NCBI GenBank assembly: GCA_028583605.1
Contig: CM053330.1
Coordinates: 28,470,598 to 28,534,597, forward strand
Origin: Dastarcus helophoroides
Taxonomy: Eukaryota > Arthropoda > Insecta > Coleoptera > Bothrideridae
Length of the DNA: 64,000 nt
Reading direction: 5' to 3'
Below the pieces are notes generated by a model, which was not told the DNA's origin, did not search any database, and saw only the letters and a program-made list of their open reading frames with translations. Made by a program: the position numbers and the translations under genes. Below are positions 32,673 through 44,555 of the stretch, one piece after another (positions within the stretch are counted from its first letter, which is position 1; every line of letters starts with the position of its first letter).

Positions 32673-33590
32673 TATGGCCTTAAAAATACCGATTAATATA
32701 CAAGGGATGTTCTAAAAATCGATGTATTCCGTTTTAATACAATTAGCGCCACCTACTTTATAGAATGGATATTGCTAGTGTTGGGGAGAACTTTTTTTAT
32801 GGGAAGAATAGCGACCCAAGTTTGTAAATGGCCACCCGATGGCAGCAGTGTATATTTAACAAACCGATGCCAACTGTATATGATACCTCCTGTATTGCCA
32901 ATATATGAGAAATTCCTCAAAATATAAGGAATTTAAAAATCATTGAGAAAAACACGTGCAAAAAGTTTATGATTGTCATTTAGATTGTAAACGAAACTTC
33001 ATAAACAAGAAAAATTTTCAGTTTACAATCGAAAATTTAACAAAATTTATAAAAATTCGATAAGAAAAGACGAAATTGTAAACTTATAATTAAATTTACA
33101 AGAAAATGATTTATGAAAGTCCAAATTTTCAAATTATACATGAAATTTTACGAAAACTTAAAATTTCAGCGTTAAAAGCAACATATTTAGGTAAGAAATC
33201 AAAATTTCTTCGTTAAATCCAGAATTTTGAATTTAACTTCGAAATTGATGCCTTATTTTTCTACATTTTAAATTGTTAAAGAAGAAGTCTAAACTTATAT
33301 ATAATCAATTCCCTTATAGCGTAGGGTGTCGGGATGAAGTCTAAACTTCGAATTTAAAATCAAAATTTTGAGTTTACGGATGAAATTACACAAAAAAAAT
33401 GTACGCAAATTGACATAAACGTAAAATTTTGAGAAAAACGTTAAAACTTTAACGTTAGGGGTAATTGACAAAAGGTTTTGAGTTTCAAGCTACATTCTAA
33501 AAAAATCTCCGCTTGTAGTGTTTTGAGCTGTGTTTAAAGTAAGTGTCTAAATAACCAAAGTTTGTTATAAAATTAAACGTGATTTTTGTT
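32673..33590. other. AT-rich spacer, no gene recognised
   Basis: The first 250 bp are less AT-rich (GCGCCACC, GGCCACCCGATGGCAGCAG). The rest is loosely A-rich. No domain-bearing frame. Confidence 0.45.
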
Positions 33591-33599
33591 CAAAATTGC

Positions 33600-34865
33600 G
33601 AGCTAACTTGTTGGGTTTTGGTCTTTCACGAATTTCTTGTTCTTGCCTTGCTTTTTCTTGTTCTTGTCTTGTTCTTGCTGCAAGAACAAGACAAAAACTT
33701 TGAATAGCAAGAACCAGACAAGACAAGAAGTCCTTTTAGTAAGAGCAATATTTCTTGTCGAAAAATTAGCAAAAAAGCAAGGTTTCTTGCTTTTAATATT
33801 TTCTTAAAATAACCTATAAAATAGTGCTTTTTAACCTTTTTAAAAACACAATTCCTTCACAAGGCGCCCTTCTTCAATTAAAATTTGGAAAAAATAGGAA
33901 TTCCAGAAAACATCAAAATTAAAAGAGAAAGTTCAATGTTAAGTTTTGTTCTTAAAATCACACTATTTAAGTACTCGAAATTTAGGAAAAAAATAATTTT
34001 TTCCCTAAATCTTGATGTTTTTCTCAGAAATTTTAAACGTTTCCTTAACTTTTTAATTTTATTCTCTAAATTTCAATTTTCATTTCGCTATTTAAATTTT
34101 ATGCTCGAAATTAGAATTTTAACCGCAAAATTTTGACTTTGTTCGGATTTTTTCTACACATTCTGACCTTAATCGCAAAATTTGTCCCTACTAACCTCAG
34201 CTCAATTTCGATTTATTGTTGAAACTTGGAATTTTAACCTCAAGGGTAGCAATTTGAACTTTAAATTTCGGAAAACAGTTTTTAAAGGAATTTCGGAAGC
34301 AAAGTGGAAAGTTTAAATTTGATTTCGAAAAAGTCCACTCTCAAAAAGTAAAAACATTATATACTAATTTAAAGTCGAAAATTCAGAATTTAATGGAAAG
34401 ATGATTATTTTTCAAAAAATTCAAATTTTTCTCAAAATATTATTAATAATAATAATTTCCAGTTTCAACATAACATTTCTGATTCTACAATTTTAAATTT
34501 TGCTAGAGTATTTCAAATGTTCTAGAGATTTTTATTTTTTCCAAAAATCTCTAAATTCTAGCTTCTTCTTTTGAGAGCCCACATCTCCAATTTATGGTTT
34601 TCTTTTGAGTTTACATCTTTTATACATGATTTAATTTTTAAAGTGATTGTGTCGCAATTAATTATAAATCTGTTTTGTTGTTGCTCATGCACAAAACAAA
34701 CAAGTCAACAACGACAAGAAAAAGCAAGTCTCTTGCTAGCAAGACAAGAATCAAACCAGCAGGAAATTGGCAAAGACAAGAAGTAAATCAACTTCTTGTC
34801 TTGCTCTGCAAAACAAGACAAGAAGTTAGATAGTGGGACAAGAACTCTTTCTTTGTGCATCACTA
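33600..34865. mobile_element. hAT-like element with AAGACAAGAA subterminal repeats
   Basis: Many copies of AACAAGACAAGAA or its reverse cluster at 33620-33760 and 34725-34855. The right end is CTTTGTGCATCACTA, read on the minus strand as TAGTGATGCACAAAG, close to the TAGTGATG start of the element at 29280. A matching left terminus and TSD were not found, so the left boundary is uncertain. The interior is T-rich without a transposase. Confidence 0.6.
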
Positions 34866-35214
34866 TTTAGTTTATAAACAAAAATTCGATCTAAAAAAAT
34901 CGAAAATTTTAAGGGTCTAATACGTTATGAAAAGTTAGACAAAATTAGTCTCGAATTTTCACCTGAAGTTTTGGATAAACATTTAAGTTTGAATTTTACT
35001 TTCCTCGTCGACAATTCAAATTAACCTTCAAATTTTAATTGTTTTCTCAATGTTTTATTTGCCAACTTAAAATATCGAGAGATAAATCGAAATTTCAACT
35101 TTTAACAAACAAAATTTAAACAAAAAAATCGATATTTCGTTAAAACATGAAATTTATAAAAAAATACAAATTGTAGAATTTTAAAATTTTTAAGTTCAGA
35201 ATTGACATTTTGAT
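34866..35214. other. AT-rich non-coding sequence
   Basis: Loosely array-like A/T-rich DNA between the hAT-like element and the tandem duplication. No gene. Confidence 0.4.
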
Positions 35215-35950
35215 AACATTTCGAATATTCGACATGTATTCATAAATTAAAGTTTTTTAGGAAATTCGAAGTTTTGAGAAACTTTTTTAAATAAACTTCC
35301 AAAGTTTTCACTCTAACTTGAAATTTTCTCTTTTTTTTTCAAATGTTTCACCTTCTCTCTTGAAATTTAGATTTTTTTGTCTTAAAATAAGTAAATAAAA
35401 ATTGCATGAAATCTTGAGAAAATTATCAAAATTTGGAAAAAATCTTATCGACATTTTGAGCTGATTTCAAAATTGAAACATTTATCTCTAAAATTGGGAA
35501 ATATTTTTTTTTAATTCGCGTCATCATACATTTCGTTATTAAATTCGAAGCTTCGTTTTGAATTATGACATTTCAATCTTAACATTTCGAATATTCGACA
35601 TATATTCATAAATTAAATTTTTTAGGAAATTCGAAGTTTTGAGAAACTTTTTTTAATAACTAATTTTTCTTCCAAAGTTTTCACTCTAACTTGAAATTTT
35701 CTCTTTTTTTTTCAAATGTTTCACCTTCTCTCTCGAAATTTAGATTTTTTTGTCTTAAAATAAATAAATAAAAATTTCATGAAATCTTGAGAAAATTGTC
35801 AAAATTTGGAAAAAATCTTATCGACATTTCCAACTGATTTCAAAATTGAAACATTTATCTCTAAAATTGGGAAATCTTTTTTTTTAATTCGTTTCTTCAT
35901 ACATTTCGTTATTAAATTCGAAGCTTCGTTTTGAATTATGATTTTAATCT
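35215..35950 (+). repeat. Tandem duplication of a 366-bp unit
   Basis: AACATTTCGAATATTCGACA starts at 35215 (with one substitution) and again at 35581. The two units match along their length (for example TTTCACCTTCTCTC, ATCTTATCGACATTT and CGAAGCTTCGTTTTGAATTA), with few differences. Confidence 0.88.
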
Positions 35951-35954
35951 TAAG

Positions 35955-37970
35955 CAGGCCCGGATTTAAGGCGATTGGAGCGATTGGGCCCAATCAAACT
36001 CTGCACTTGAAGGAACCCCACATCACCACGAAAATTAACGAAAAGTTAATTTTCGAAATTTACTGTTATTCTTCATTTCATCAAAATTCCTGAATTTTTT
36101 GAAAAGGTCGACTTTCAACAGTATCCTTTCAAAGTGTTGGCATCATTTTTCAAAGATTTGATTTTTTTTAAATCCTCATTTTCTAAATTTCGAAATTTTT
36201 CAAAATTTCCTCATTTTTCAAAATTTTTACTTTTAAAGTTTCCAATTTATTTAAAATTTCGTCATCTGAAAATATCGATTTTTTTAAATCGACTTTTGTT
36301 AAAATTTTGAATTATTTTGTAAAACTTTCGTTGCATTTTAAAGTTTTTGATTTATTTCAAAAATTTGAACTTTTTTTAAATGTCGATTTTTTTAACATCT
36401 TGGCTTTTCTTTAAAAATCTAACTTTTTTAAAACTGTGACTTTTTTTAATTGAATTTCTCTTTAAAATTTTTAACTTTTTAACTTTTTTCTTAAAGTTCT
36501 AATGAACACAAATTTCGAAATTTTTGATAATTTTGAGTTTTTTCGGAATTTCGGCTTTTCGAAAATTTGAGCTTTTTGGATTTCATTGAAAATTCTTTAT
36601 TTTTTAAATCTCGAAATTTCTTCATAATTTCGAATATTTTTTCAACTTCAGAAATCTTAACTTTTTATGACAGTTTCAGCAATTTTCAAAATTTTAACTT
36701 TTGAAATTTTGACTGTTTGTAAAATTTCCGTTTCTTTACAATTTCGGCCTTTTTTAGAAATTTTTTTGTTTTGTTTTTTTGTTTTTTTGTTTTTGAAGTT
36801 TTGAAAATTACGACTCTTTAAAGAGATTGTACGAAATTTAAAATTTTAGCATTTCAATCAGTTCTTAAGAATTCGACATTTTTTTGAAGATTTTGAATTT
36901 TTTTAAATGGATTTTTTTTTATTTTTACTTTTTGAAAGTTCCCACTTTTTAAATTTTTGTTTTTTTTAATTAGATTTTCTTTGAAAACTTCGACCCCTAA
37001 AATTTTGTTGACTTTATTTAGGTGATATTACAATAAGACAGGGGTTCCCAACGTTTTGTATGTTGTACTCCCTCGGAGTATAAAAAATATATTCATGCCA
37101 CATCTCTTACTTTTTTGAATAAAAGGTCGAAAATTTTATTCCAAATTGATAATCAAAAAAAGTTGGAATTCTAAAAAATATCGAAATTTTGGCAAAAAAC
37201 CGAAACCTTTAATTAGAGAATTTAAAAAATAATGTGTAAATTAAACTGATCAAAAAAAGTTAGAATGTTGAATGAATCAGAAAATTTTGAAGAAAGTTTG
37301 AAAAATGGAAAAATTTCCATAAAAAGAAAAATTTTCAAAAATCAAAATTTTCAAAAATATTAAACTTTTGAAAACAGATTCTGAAATTTTTTTTTCTTTC
37401 TAAGTTTTTGCAATTTTTTATTTTTCCAAAATGTCGTTTTTGAAAATATTGGTTTTTCTTTACAATTTTCACTTTTATTAAAAATTCCAACCATATTTTA
37501 AATTTTTGGTTGTTTCTCAAAGTTTCATCTTTTTTTTTGAAAATTATTACTTATTTTCAAAATTTTCCCTTTTGCTCTAATTTTTTTTTAATTATTACTG
37601 TTTTTTTTTCAAGTTTGACCCTTTTTAAAGTTTTGTCTTGGTTTCATAATTTTTAACTGCTTTTTAAACTTACCATTTTCAAAATTTTACTTTCTTGAAT
37701 TTTTTGATTTTATTTTTAAATGTTAAAATTTTGTTTTGTGCAGCCAAAATTGTATTCGAAAACTTTAGTTCTAGCTTATAAATTATTATTTCCTTTTTTT
37801 GTTAAATTCTGAATTTTTGCTATGGATTTCGATGGATTTCAGTTCCAACAGTTACATTTCGATTTGAAAGTTGAAATTCCGAGTTTTTCTAGAAAAATTC
37901 AATTTTTCTTCAAAATAAAACATTCATGTCTTTTGTAAAGAATGCAGTTTGTTTTTCAATTAGATATAGC
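35955..37970 (-). repeat. Pyrimidine-rich array starting at a CAGGCCCGGATTT terminus
   Basis: Begins CAGGCCCGGATTTAAGGCGA, then GATTGGAGCGATTGGGCCC, which is the mirror of the terminus ending at 43441. A T-rich array follows. At 37039-37058 CAGGGGTTCCCAACGTTTTG resembles a hAT terminal repeat without a visible partner. A (TTTTTTG)n run lies at about 36762-36792, and an A-rich inversion at about 37100-37380. Confidence 0.6.
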
Positions 37971-39178
37971 TATGGAAAAACATGGTGAGGCCAGGATTGT
38001 GGCATTGGATATCTCAAAGGCTTTCGACAGAGTCTGACACCGATCTCTTCTCGCCAAACTAACATTTTATGGTCTTCCTTCTGGACTTTGTCATTTGATA
38101 TCCAATTTTCTCGCTGACAGATCTCTTCAGATCGTCGTCGATGGCATCTCATCCGAGGCATTTGCGATTAAAGCAGGGGTGCCTCAGGGGTCTGTTCTGT
38201 CTCCTACTCTATTTCTGTTAGACATAAACGATCTCTTAGTTTCAACTCCCAATCCTATATACAGCTAGGCAGATGATAGTAACCTTGTGTCATCTTTTTT
38301 CTCCGACAAACCATTATCTATCGCTGCTTCAGATCGACTAAGGGAACAGCAGATACAGATGATTAATCGGGATCTCGGGATTATTCTGGAATGGGATAAG
38401 AACAATTTGGTCGACTTCAACGCTTCAAAAACTCAGGCGGCGGTTTTCTCTAAGAAAACATCAAGGGATAATGCAACAAACATACTAATGGACGGTAAAA
38501 TCCTTCCCATGGGATCCAATCTATCTATCCTAAGAGTGAACGCGAGCAATAACTGCTCTTGGGACGATCATGTGCGCGCCATTGCCAAATCGGCCTCTCA
38601 GAGGCTAGGCTTTCTTTTTAGAGCTAAAAAGTAGTTCACATCTCATCAGCTATTTACACTATACAAAGCCCAACTTAGGCCAACACTAGAATACTGTTCT
38701 CATGTTTGGAGTTCAGCCCCAAAACACACCTTAGCTCTTTTGGATTCAATTCAAAGAAGAGCGTCTAATTAATGACGAGAGTCTGACCGATTCTCTCAAA
38801 ACACTAGAGCACAGGCTTATGGTTGGTGACTTGTCTCTATTCTACAAGTACTATCATGGAAGATGCTCGCAGGAACTAATAGGATTGATCCCTCCAAGGG
38901 CAAGATCCTTGAGGCATACTAGACATTCGGAGACATCAAATTCCCGTGAGGTCCAGCTTGATACAGTGACGACTTCTGTCTACGGAGACTCTTTTTTCTA
39001 TAGAACTTCCAAGTTATGGAACTTGTTACCGAAAGGAATTTTCCCCAAAAATTACAACCTATCCTTATTTAAGAGGGCGGTTCATCGCTATCTATCCTTG
39101 TTTCCGCATTCTACTCGCAGTACTTTGAAAGCATAATGGGGTTACCCTTTGCGAGTGGATTAAACTTTAAAAAAAAAT
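37971..39178 (+). mobile_element. LINE copy C (5'-truncated, plus strand)
   Basis: Same family as copy A in the opposite orientation. It starts inside the RT domain (MEKHGEARIVALDISKAFDR) and runs to the 3' end, with GGGGTTACCCTTTGCGAGTG and a poly(A) run at 39169-39177. The C-terminal region is complete. It lies within or beside T-rich array sequence. Confidence 0.92.
37972..39136 (+). pseudogene. Broken LINE reverse transcriptase, copy C
   Basis: Reading from ATG 37972, RT motifs AFDRV, AGVPQGSVLSPTLF-like and ADDSNLVSSFFSDKPL are clear. Disabling changes are visible. TGA at 38035 replaces the Trp of RVWHRS. TAG at 38266 replaces the catalytic Tyr of YADD. TAG at 38632 comes after FLFRAKK, and a frameshift occurs near 38760. 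The frame at 38819-39136 then carries the C-terminus: FYKYYHGRCSQELIGLIPPR and FFYRTSKLWNLLPKGIFP. No functional protein is possible. Confidence 0.9.
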
Positions 39179-40108
39179 ATTATTCTAAAAATTCTACTGC
39201 AGTTTAGATTGCATTTTCTTTGCATATAACCTAATCAATAATGGGCATCAATGAAAAAAGTTTTGTTTTTTGTTTTTGGGGGTCTAAAGATGTTGACAAA
39301 CTATCCGCTAGTAGATTGCGACCGCAGTAGGTATTTTATGACTAGGTCCCCTTTTATTCGTAGTAGTTTAAAGTTTTAACCGATTTCTTAAGCACTCTGA
39401 AGACATTGGAGTTGCAAGGGTTCAAAGGTGGATAAATTCGCAGGATTTTTCGCAATAGTTTCACAATTACGCTGTCGGAAACGAAAACCTACCGCATTGA
39501 ATTCTTTAAAACGTGCAACATGCACACTATTTAAGAGTTTACAAGACCGTGCTGCTTACGGTCGACATTCTTGCACAAATGTCCTGTACCTGAGATGTTT
39601 ACAGGAGGGAGGCGCCAAAACGACCATACGACGGCTTTGATTATAGACCGTCATGAAATTGCCACTCATCAGTGATTACACTATTAACATTCCAACTTCT
39701 TGGGATCATCCACTTTGTTAGCGTGGAATACCAACTAGATAAGTTTTAATTATACACGGTTTTACCATTTTGTGCAGACTGCTCAAGAACTTGATTGAAA
39801 ATCTACAATAACGTTATGAAGACCAAGGAAAATACTTCATGTAATCTGAGTAAGGGATCACTTGATTCAAGTTTACTGTGGTTTTACTGGAGTTTTTTTA
39901 GGCAGCGAGTTAAATTAGTCATTAAACTCTTATAGCGCCATCCGTCTAGTGAGATCATTAGATATTTTTAAAGAAAGCAAAACCTAAATTAGCATGAAGA
40001 TAGTTTCTTAGATTAGAATTCGAAACAAAAAATTTTTAGTTTAACACGTTTTCAAAACCGGCCAAAAAGTATTTCTACTAATTCCATATAGATTTATAAC
40101 ACCACACA
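39179..40108. other. Unique-looking spacer, no gene recognised
   Basis: About 0.9 kb without array texture and with more even base composition. The frame at 39428-39640 has no recognised domain and no supporting context. Confidence 0.5.
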
Positions 40109-41484
40109 CAGGCACGGATCCCGTAAGTGCGGGGTCCGATTAGATTTTTTCGAGGCCCTCTTTTTTTAGTTTCTTTTTTAGCTCGGCAGATAGCAGAAAT
40201 AAAATAAAGTTTGTGCTGTTATCGAGTTTATATGTAAAATAAAACAAATCGGACTCTTTCAATTTAACAAGCCATGAAATTGCATAAACTGTTTGTAACT
40301 TTGGATAGTTGATTACGCAAAGTTTTATTTCTGTTACCTAGCCTAGCTTACCATAGGCGTAGGGCAGGGTGGGATGCTTGCCCCTCTCTGGTTCATGCAG
40401 CAAACCGGAAATTTATGTATACAACTAGGGACAAAAAATTTTCTTTCGAGCTTCAAAATTTATTTCGCCTTGAAATATTTTTTCGAAATTTCGACTATTT
40501 CCTTAAATTTCGTATTTTCTTTACAAAATTTAACTTTTTTTTGACAGTTTGCATTTATTTATCAAATTGCACTTCTTCTATCAAACATGACTATCAACAT
40601 TTCAAATTTTGTTTAAACGTTCATCGTTTTTTTCCGAAGTTTTTGCTATTTCTGGAAATTCGACTTGTTCTGAAAATTTTGACTTTTTTTAATTCAGCAA
40701 ATTTCAGCTTGTTTATAAAATTTGCCTTTTCCTCGAAATTTCGTCAATCTTCTGTTAAAAAAAGTATTATTTTTTGAAATTTAAAATTTTGGTGAGAAAA
40801 TTACGAAAAAAAAAGTTTCAATTTGTTTATCAAAGTTTCGACGTGTATCACAATATTGGACATTTTCTGATGGTACATTAAACAAAGTCTTCCTCTGAGT
40901 CGAGCAGTCAATAGAAAATAGCTATTCGCCCAGGAAATTTCCTCCTTTTTCTTGAAATTTCGTTTTTTTCTTTAAGATCACTTTTTTTCTTAATTTCGAG
41001 CAAATCTGACTCTTTCTGAAAAATTTCATGTTTTCTGTGATAGATTAAATGCTGTTTTTCAAAATTTAAATCCTTTTCGCTGAGTTTCCATCATTTTCTC
41101 CTAATTTCGTCTTTTTCTCAGAGTTTAGATTATGTTTTTAAAAAATTCGACTTTTTTTTAAATTTGACTTTCTCTGAAACATTACGAATTTTTTGTCGTT
41201 TTCGAAGTTTTCTCGAAATTTCGTTTTTTTTTCAAATTTCGATAATTTTCTGAACATTTGATTATTTTTGAAAATATAGAATCTGATTTTTTGGAAATTT
41301 CGACTGGTTTCTTTTTCAGGAAATATAGGATTTTAGCTCCGTAGTATCCGATATTTAATATTTTCTTGGTAAATTTGTCTTTTTTCTAAACATTTTTACT
41401 TTTTCTCTTAAAAGAGTGTTTTTCGTAAAATTTGATTTTTCCTCAGAACTCGAGTTTTTCGAAATTTTGACTTTATCGATAACG

Positions 41485-41560
41485 ATGGCTTCCACGGCCA
41501 GAGTCAGTACAGGATATACTTCTTCGGGGATTGGACCGTGTCAAAGAACTACTAAAAGGG
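41485..41560 (+). repeat. Fragment of the 13.6-14.1 kb foldback repeat
   Basis: GGCTTCCACGGCCAGAGTCA, TACTTCTTCGGGGATTGGAC and CGTGTCAAAGAACTACTAAA follow in order. Counterparts are near 13635-13690 and, reversed, 14078-14100. GC-richer than the array around it. Confidence 0.6.
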
Positions 41561-42862
41561 TTGATTTTATTGTCAAAATTCTAGTTTTTGAACTTCTGTT
41601 TCAAAAATCGTTTATTTATTTCGAAATTCCGCAATTTTTTTAATATTTGTCTTTTTCAACAAATTTCCACTTTTATCTCAAAGTGTGATATTTTATCGTT
41701 CTGAAAATGTTTTCTCTCTAAATTAGATCGGAATCTTAATAAAAATTTTGAAAGAAGTATTTTTGAGGATTTACAGAAAAAGATTTCTTATAAATTTAAC
41801 ATCTTTAGTGAATTTTAAATTTTGAGAACAATGTTCTTGGAATTTGGAATTTTTTTCTCAAAATTCGATTTTTTCACAAAATTAAACCATTAAAAATTTC
41901 AACTTTTTTGGAGTTTTAGACCTTTTTCGAGCTTCTGAGAAAGGTTAGGTTTTTATTTTTAATTTAATTTACTGAAAACTCCGACTTTTTCAAATGTTTT
42001 TCCTCGAAATTCGTCTTTTTCGAAATTACTAGTTTATTTTTAAAATGTCAATTTTGATCTTAAAATTCGATGTTCTCTTGAAAAGTTGAAATATTTTCTA
42101 TAAAGTGCGATCTTTTTCTCTTCATTTCTCTAAATTGTACGTTTTTTTCAAAATCGTGAATTTTTTTCGAAGTCCATTTTGTTAATTATATGTTTTTTCT
42201 TAATTTCTTTTTTAAATTTGATTCCCAATGATTTAAAATGTTTGTTCGAAATTCATCTTATTCTGCAAAATTTGACTTTTATCTCAAAATTCGATATATT
42301 CCGTTTCTTGACATTTCCATTTAAAATTGAATTTGTTTTAAAATTTCGACTTTTTTACAAAATTCGTTTCCTTTTTTAAAATTGAATCGAAATTTTAATA
42401 GAAATCTAAGTCTGAGAACAATATTTTTAGGAAATTTTAAGAAAAAGATTTCTTGTAAATTTCAGGAATGTGATAACACTTAAATAAAATAAAAATTCTG
42501 AGAGAATAATTTTTAAAAGTTGCATTATTTTTCTAATTTAAATCTGTCTTTTTATGGAAAATGCCACTGTTTTCACAGGAGTCAACCTTTGGAAATTTTA
42601 TCTTTTTTTTTTGAAATTTTTACTTTGTTGAAATTTTGACATTTCTTGAAATTTTCTGAAAGATTTCTTTTAAAGTATGGCTCTTTTTCGAAATTTCGAC
42701 TTTAAATCTGAAAATTCGATCTCCTAACCTTGGTTAGTAGATTCAGTTAATGACTGCACCTGGAAATGGGCAATGTTTAACATGGAAAGTTTTTGTTTTT
42801 TAAGAAAATCAAACCTCGAGGAAGTAAAATGTTAACATTTTCTAGAGAAGCAGTTATTTAAT

Positions 42863-42896
42863 TTCACGCGGACGAAACCGCGAGTAGGAGCTAGCA
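42863..42896 (+). repeat. CGCGGACGAA...CTAG dispersed-repeat end (Helitron-like)
   Basis: TTCACGCGGACGAAACCGCG followed by AGTAGGAGCTAG matches a terminus very common in insect genomes, with a short GC palindrome shortly before a terminal CTAG, the layout of Helitron 3' ends. Reverse-oriented starts of the same sort lie at 56521 and 63768. Confidence 0.5.
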
Positions 42897-43441
42897 TCCA
42901 TCAATGCGAACTTAAAATAAATATATTTTCAATTATTTGAATAATTTATATTTTATTCTTTATCGTCAAAAGCAATTTGCTTCAAATTTCGAAAAATAAC
43001 TTTGAAAACCGTGTTTTTGAAAATTGCGATTTTTCTTTCACAAAATTAAACCATTGGAAATTTTAACTTTTTTCGAATTTTGGACATTTTTTGAGCTTTC
43101 GTGAAAGGTCAGGTTTTTTATTTTTAGTAAGATTTACTGAGAACTTTGACTTTTCAAAATTTGTTTCCTCGAAATTCGTCTTTTTCGAAATGACTAGTTT
43201 ATTTTCAAAACTCCACTTTTGATCCTAAAATTGGATTTTCTCTTGGAAAGTTGAAATATTTTGCATAAAGGGCGATGTTTTTCTTATAATTTCTCTAAAT
43301 TGTACGTATTTATCAAAAATCGTGATTTTTTTCGAAATTTCGAAAAATAACTTTTTGTCAATTTTGGTGGTAATGCGGGGCCCCTTTAAGTGCGGGGCCC
43401 GATTGGGCCCAATCGCTCCAATCGCCCTAAATCCGGGCCTG

Positions 43442-44547
43442 GGGTTCTTCGGTTAATAGATGGTGCTAGGTTTTAAAATGAGACCTGGTTCTTTTTTACA
43501 GCAAAGATTATAACTTCTGAACTGTATGCTAAAAATCTAATGTTGAAGAATTTGTAGCCTGGTTCCTTTCTGCAAAAAGCTCTATTGTATGTGCCCCACG
43601 TTTTTCGTTATAAATCTTACAGGTATTTTCATTGTTACTAAAAATTCATAATCACAAATTTTCAGAACTATCTGTATCTGTATGGTGTTAGGAATTTGTA
43701 TGGTGTTATAAATCTGTATGGGGCTAAGAGAAATTATCTTATACTGTTTGGTCCGTTGTAAAAACGTGTTAAATTAAAAACCACCTTTTTATTTAAATTC
43801 CAATAACATAACCGAATTTGTATCGTCTTAGAAATTTATGCCATCTATAATTTCTAAAGATCACCTTCGACAATGCTTGATTTAAATAATGTGGAACACT
43901 CCGTCAATGCCCCAATAAAGATTCTGATACAAATCGGTATTTCCACGTCGTTACTTCTCCTATCGCATACCATCTTCGATCCGAATGCCATAATCAGTCC
44001 TGATTAAATCAGGATTCGAATAATGTATTAGGTGGTTCCATCGGCACCAATAAAAGTGGATATTTATCGCAGGCACCTACAGGTCCACCCACAAAATCGT
44101 GCCAAGAAAAATCACTTGTCACTGTAACTATCTATGATTGTACGTTATTAGCGTCTTAGCTGCCACAAATTATACAGTTGGTAACCTTTTTGACTTTTAC
44201 ATCAGCGTTTAATATCAATTTAACGCCACTTTATGTTAGTCCGAGTGTATTTATCCAAGAACGCGAGTGGAGAAAAACTCATTCCGTATATTAAGAATAA
44301 TTTGTTTTTGACATATAAACGGTAGAATTCCCGTCGGTTAACTATAATTTATAAAATTGAAAGTGATCGAATTCAATTTAGATAAATACACCTTGAGGAT
44401 TAATGATTTTTTACGCAGCAGGAATTACTTTTCATTAACTGTTGGCTAAGAATCTTACAATCTACAGAAAATATATTGTAAGCTTCCCATTGCAACTATT
44501 TTAAAACACAGTTTCGAGATTTCATATATTGAAAATTTCGAGAAAAA
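43442..44547. other. Unique-looking spacer, no gene recognised
   Basis: About 1.1 kb, including less AT-rich stretches at 43860-44140. No coding domain, tRNA or obvious repeat recognised. Confidence 0.5.
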
Positions 44548-44555
44548 CTTATAAC

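Larger units (their letters stand above)
40109..43441. mobile_element. Probable terminal-repeat element (CAGGC ends) filled with pyrimidine-rich array
   Basis: The left end CAGGCACGGATCCCG is followed by AGTGCGGGGTCCGATTAG. The right end, on the opposite strand, is CAGGCCCGGATTTAGGGCGA followed internally by the same AGTGCGGGGCCCGATTGG in + reading. A CATAGGCGTAGGGCAGGG header copy sits at 40352-40430 and starts the T-rich array. No target duplication was visible, so 35955 may be the true left partner instead. An internal duplication is seen: about 41840-42180 resembles 43010-43340. Confidence 0.55.

Noticed and set aside
33620..34855. CRISPR-like appearance of AAGAACAAGAC repeats
   Set aside because: Eukaryotic context, irregular spacing, repeats in both orientations, and a hAT-type terminus next to them.
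39428..39640. 70-residue plus-strand frame with Cys and Arg residues
   Set aside because: No domain recognised; length within chance expectation for this non-array DNA.
35955..43441. A single 7.5-kb transposon bounded by CAGGCCCGG ends
   Set aside because: Not accepted as a feature because no target duplication is visible and a closer left end exists at 40109; kept only as a finding.
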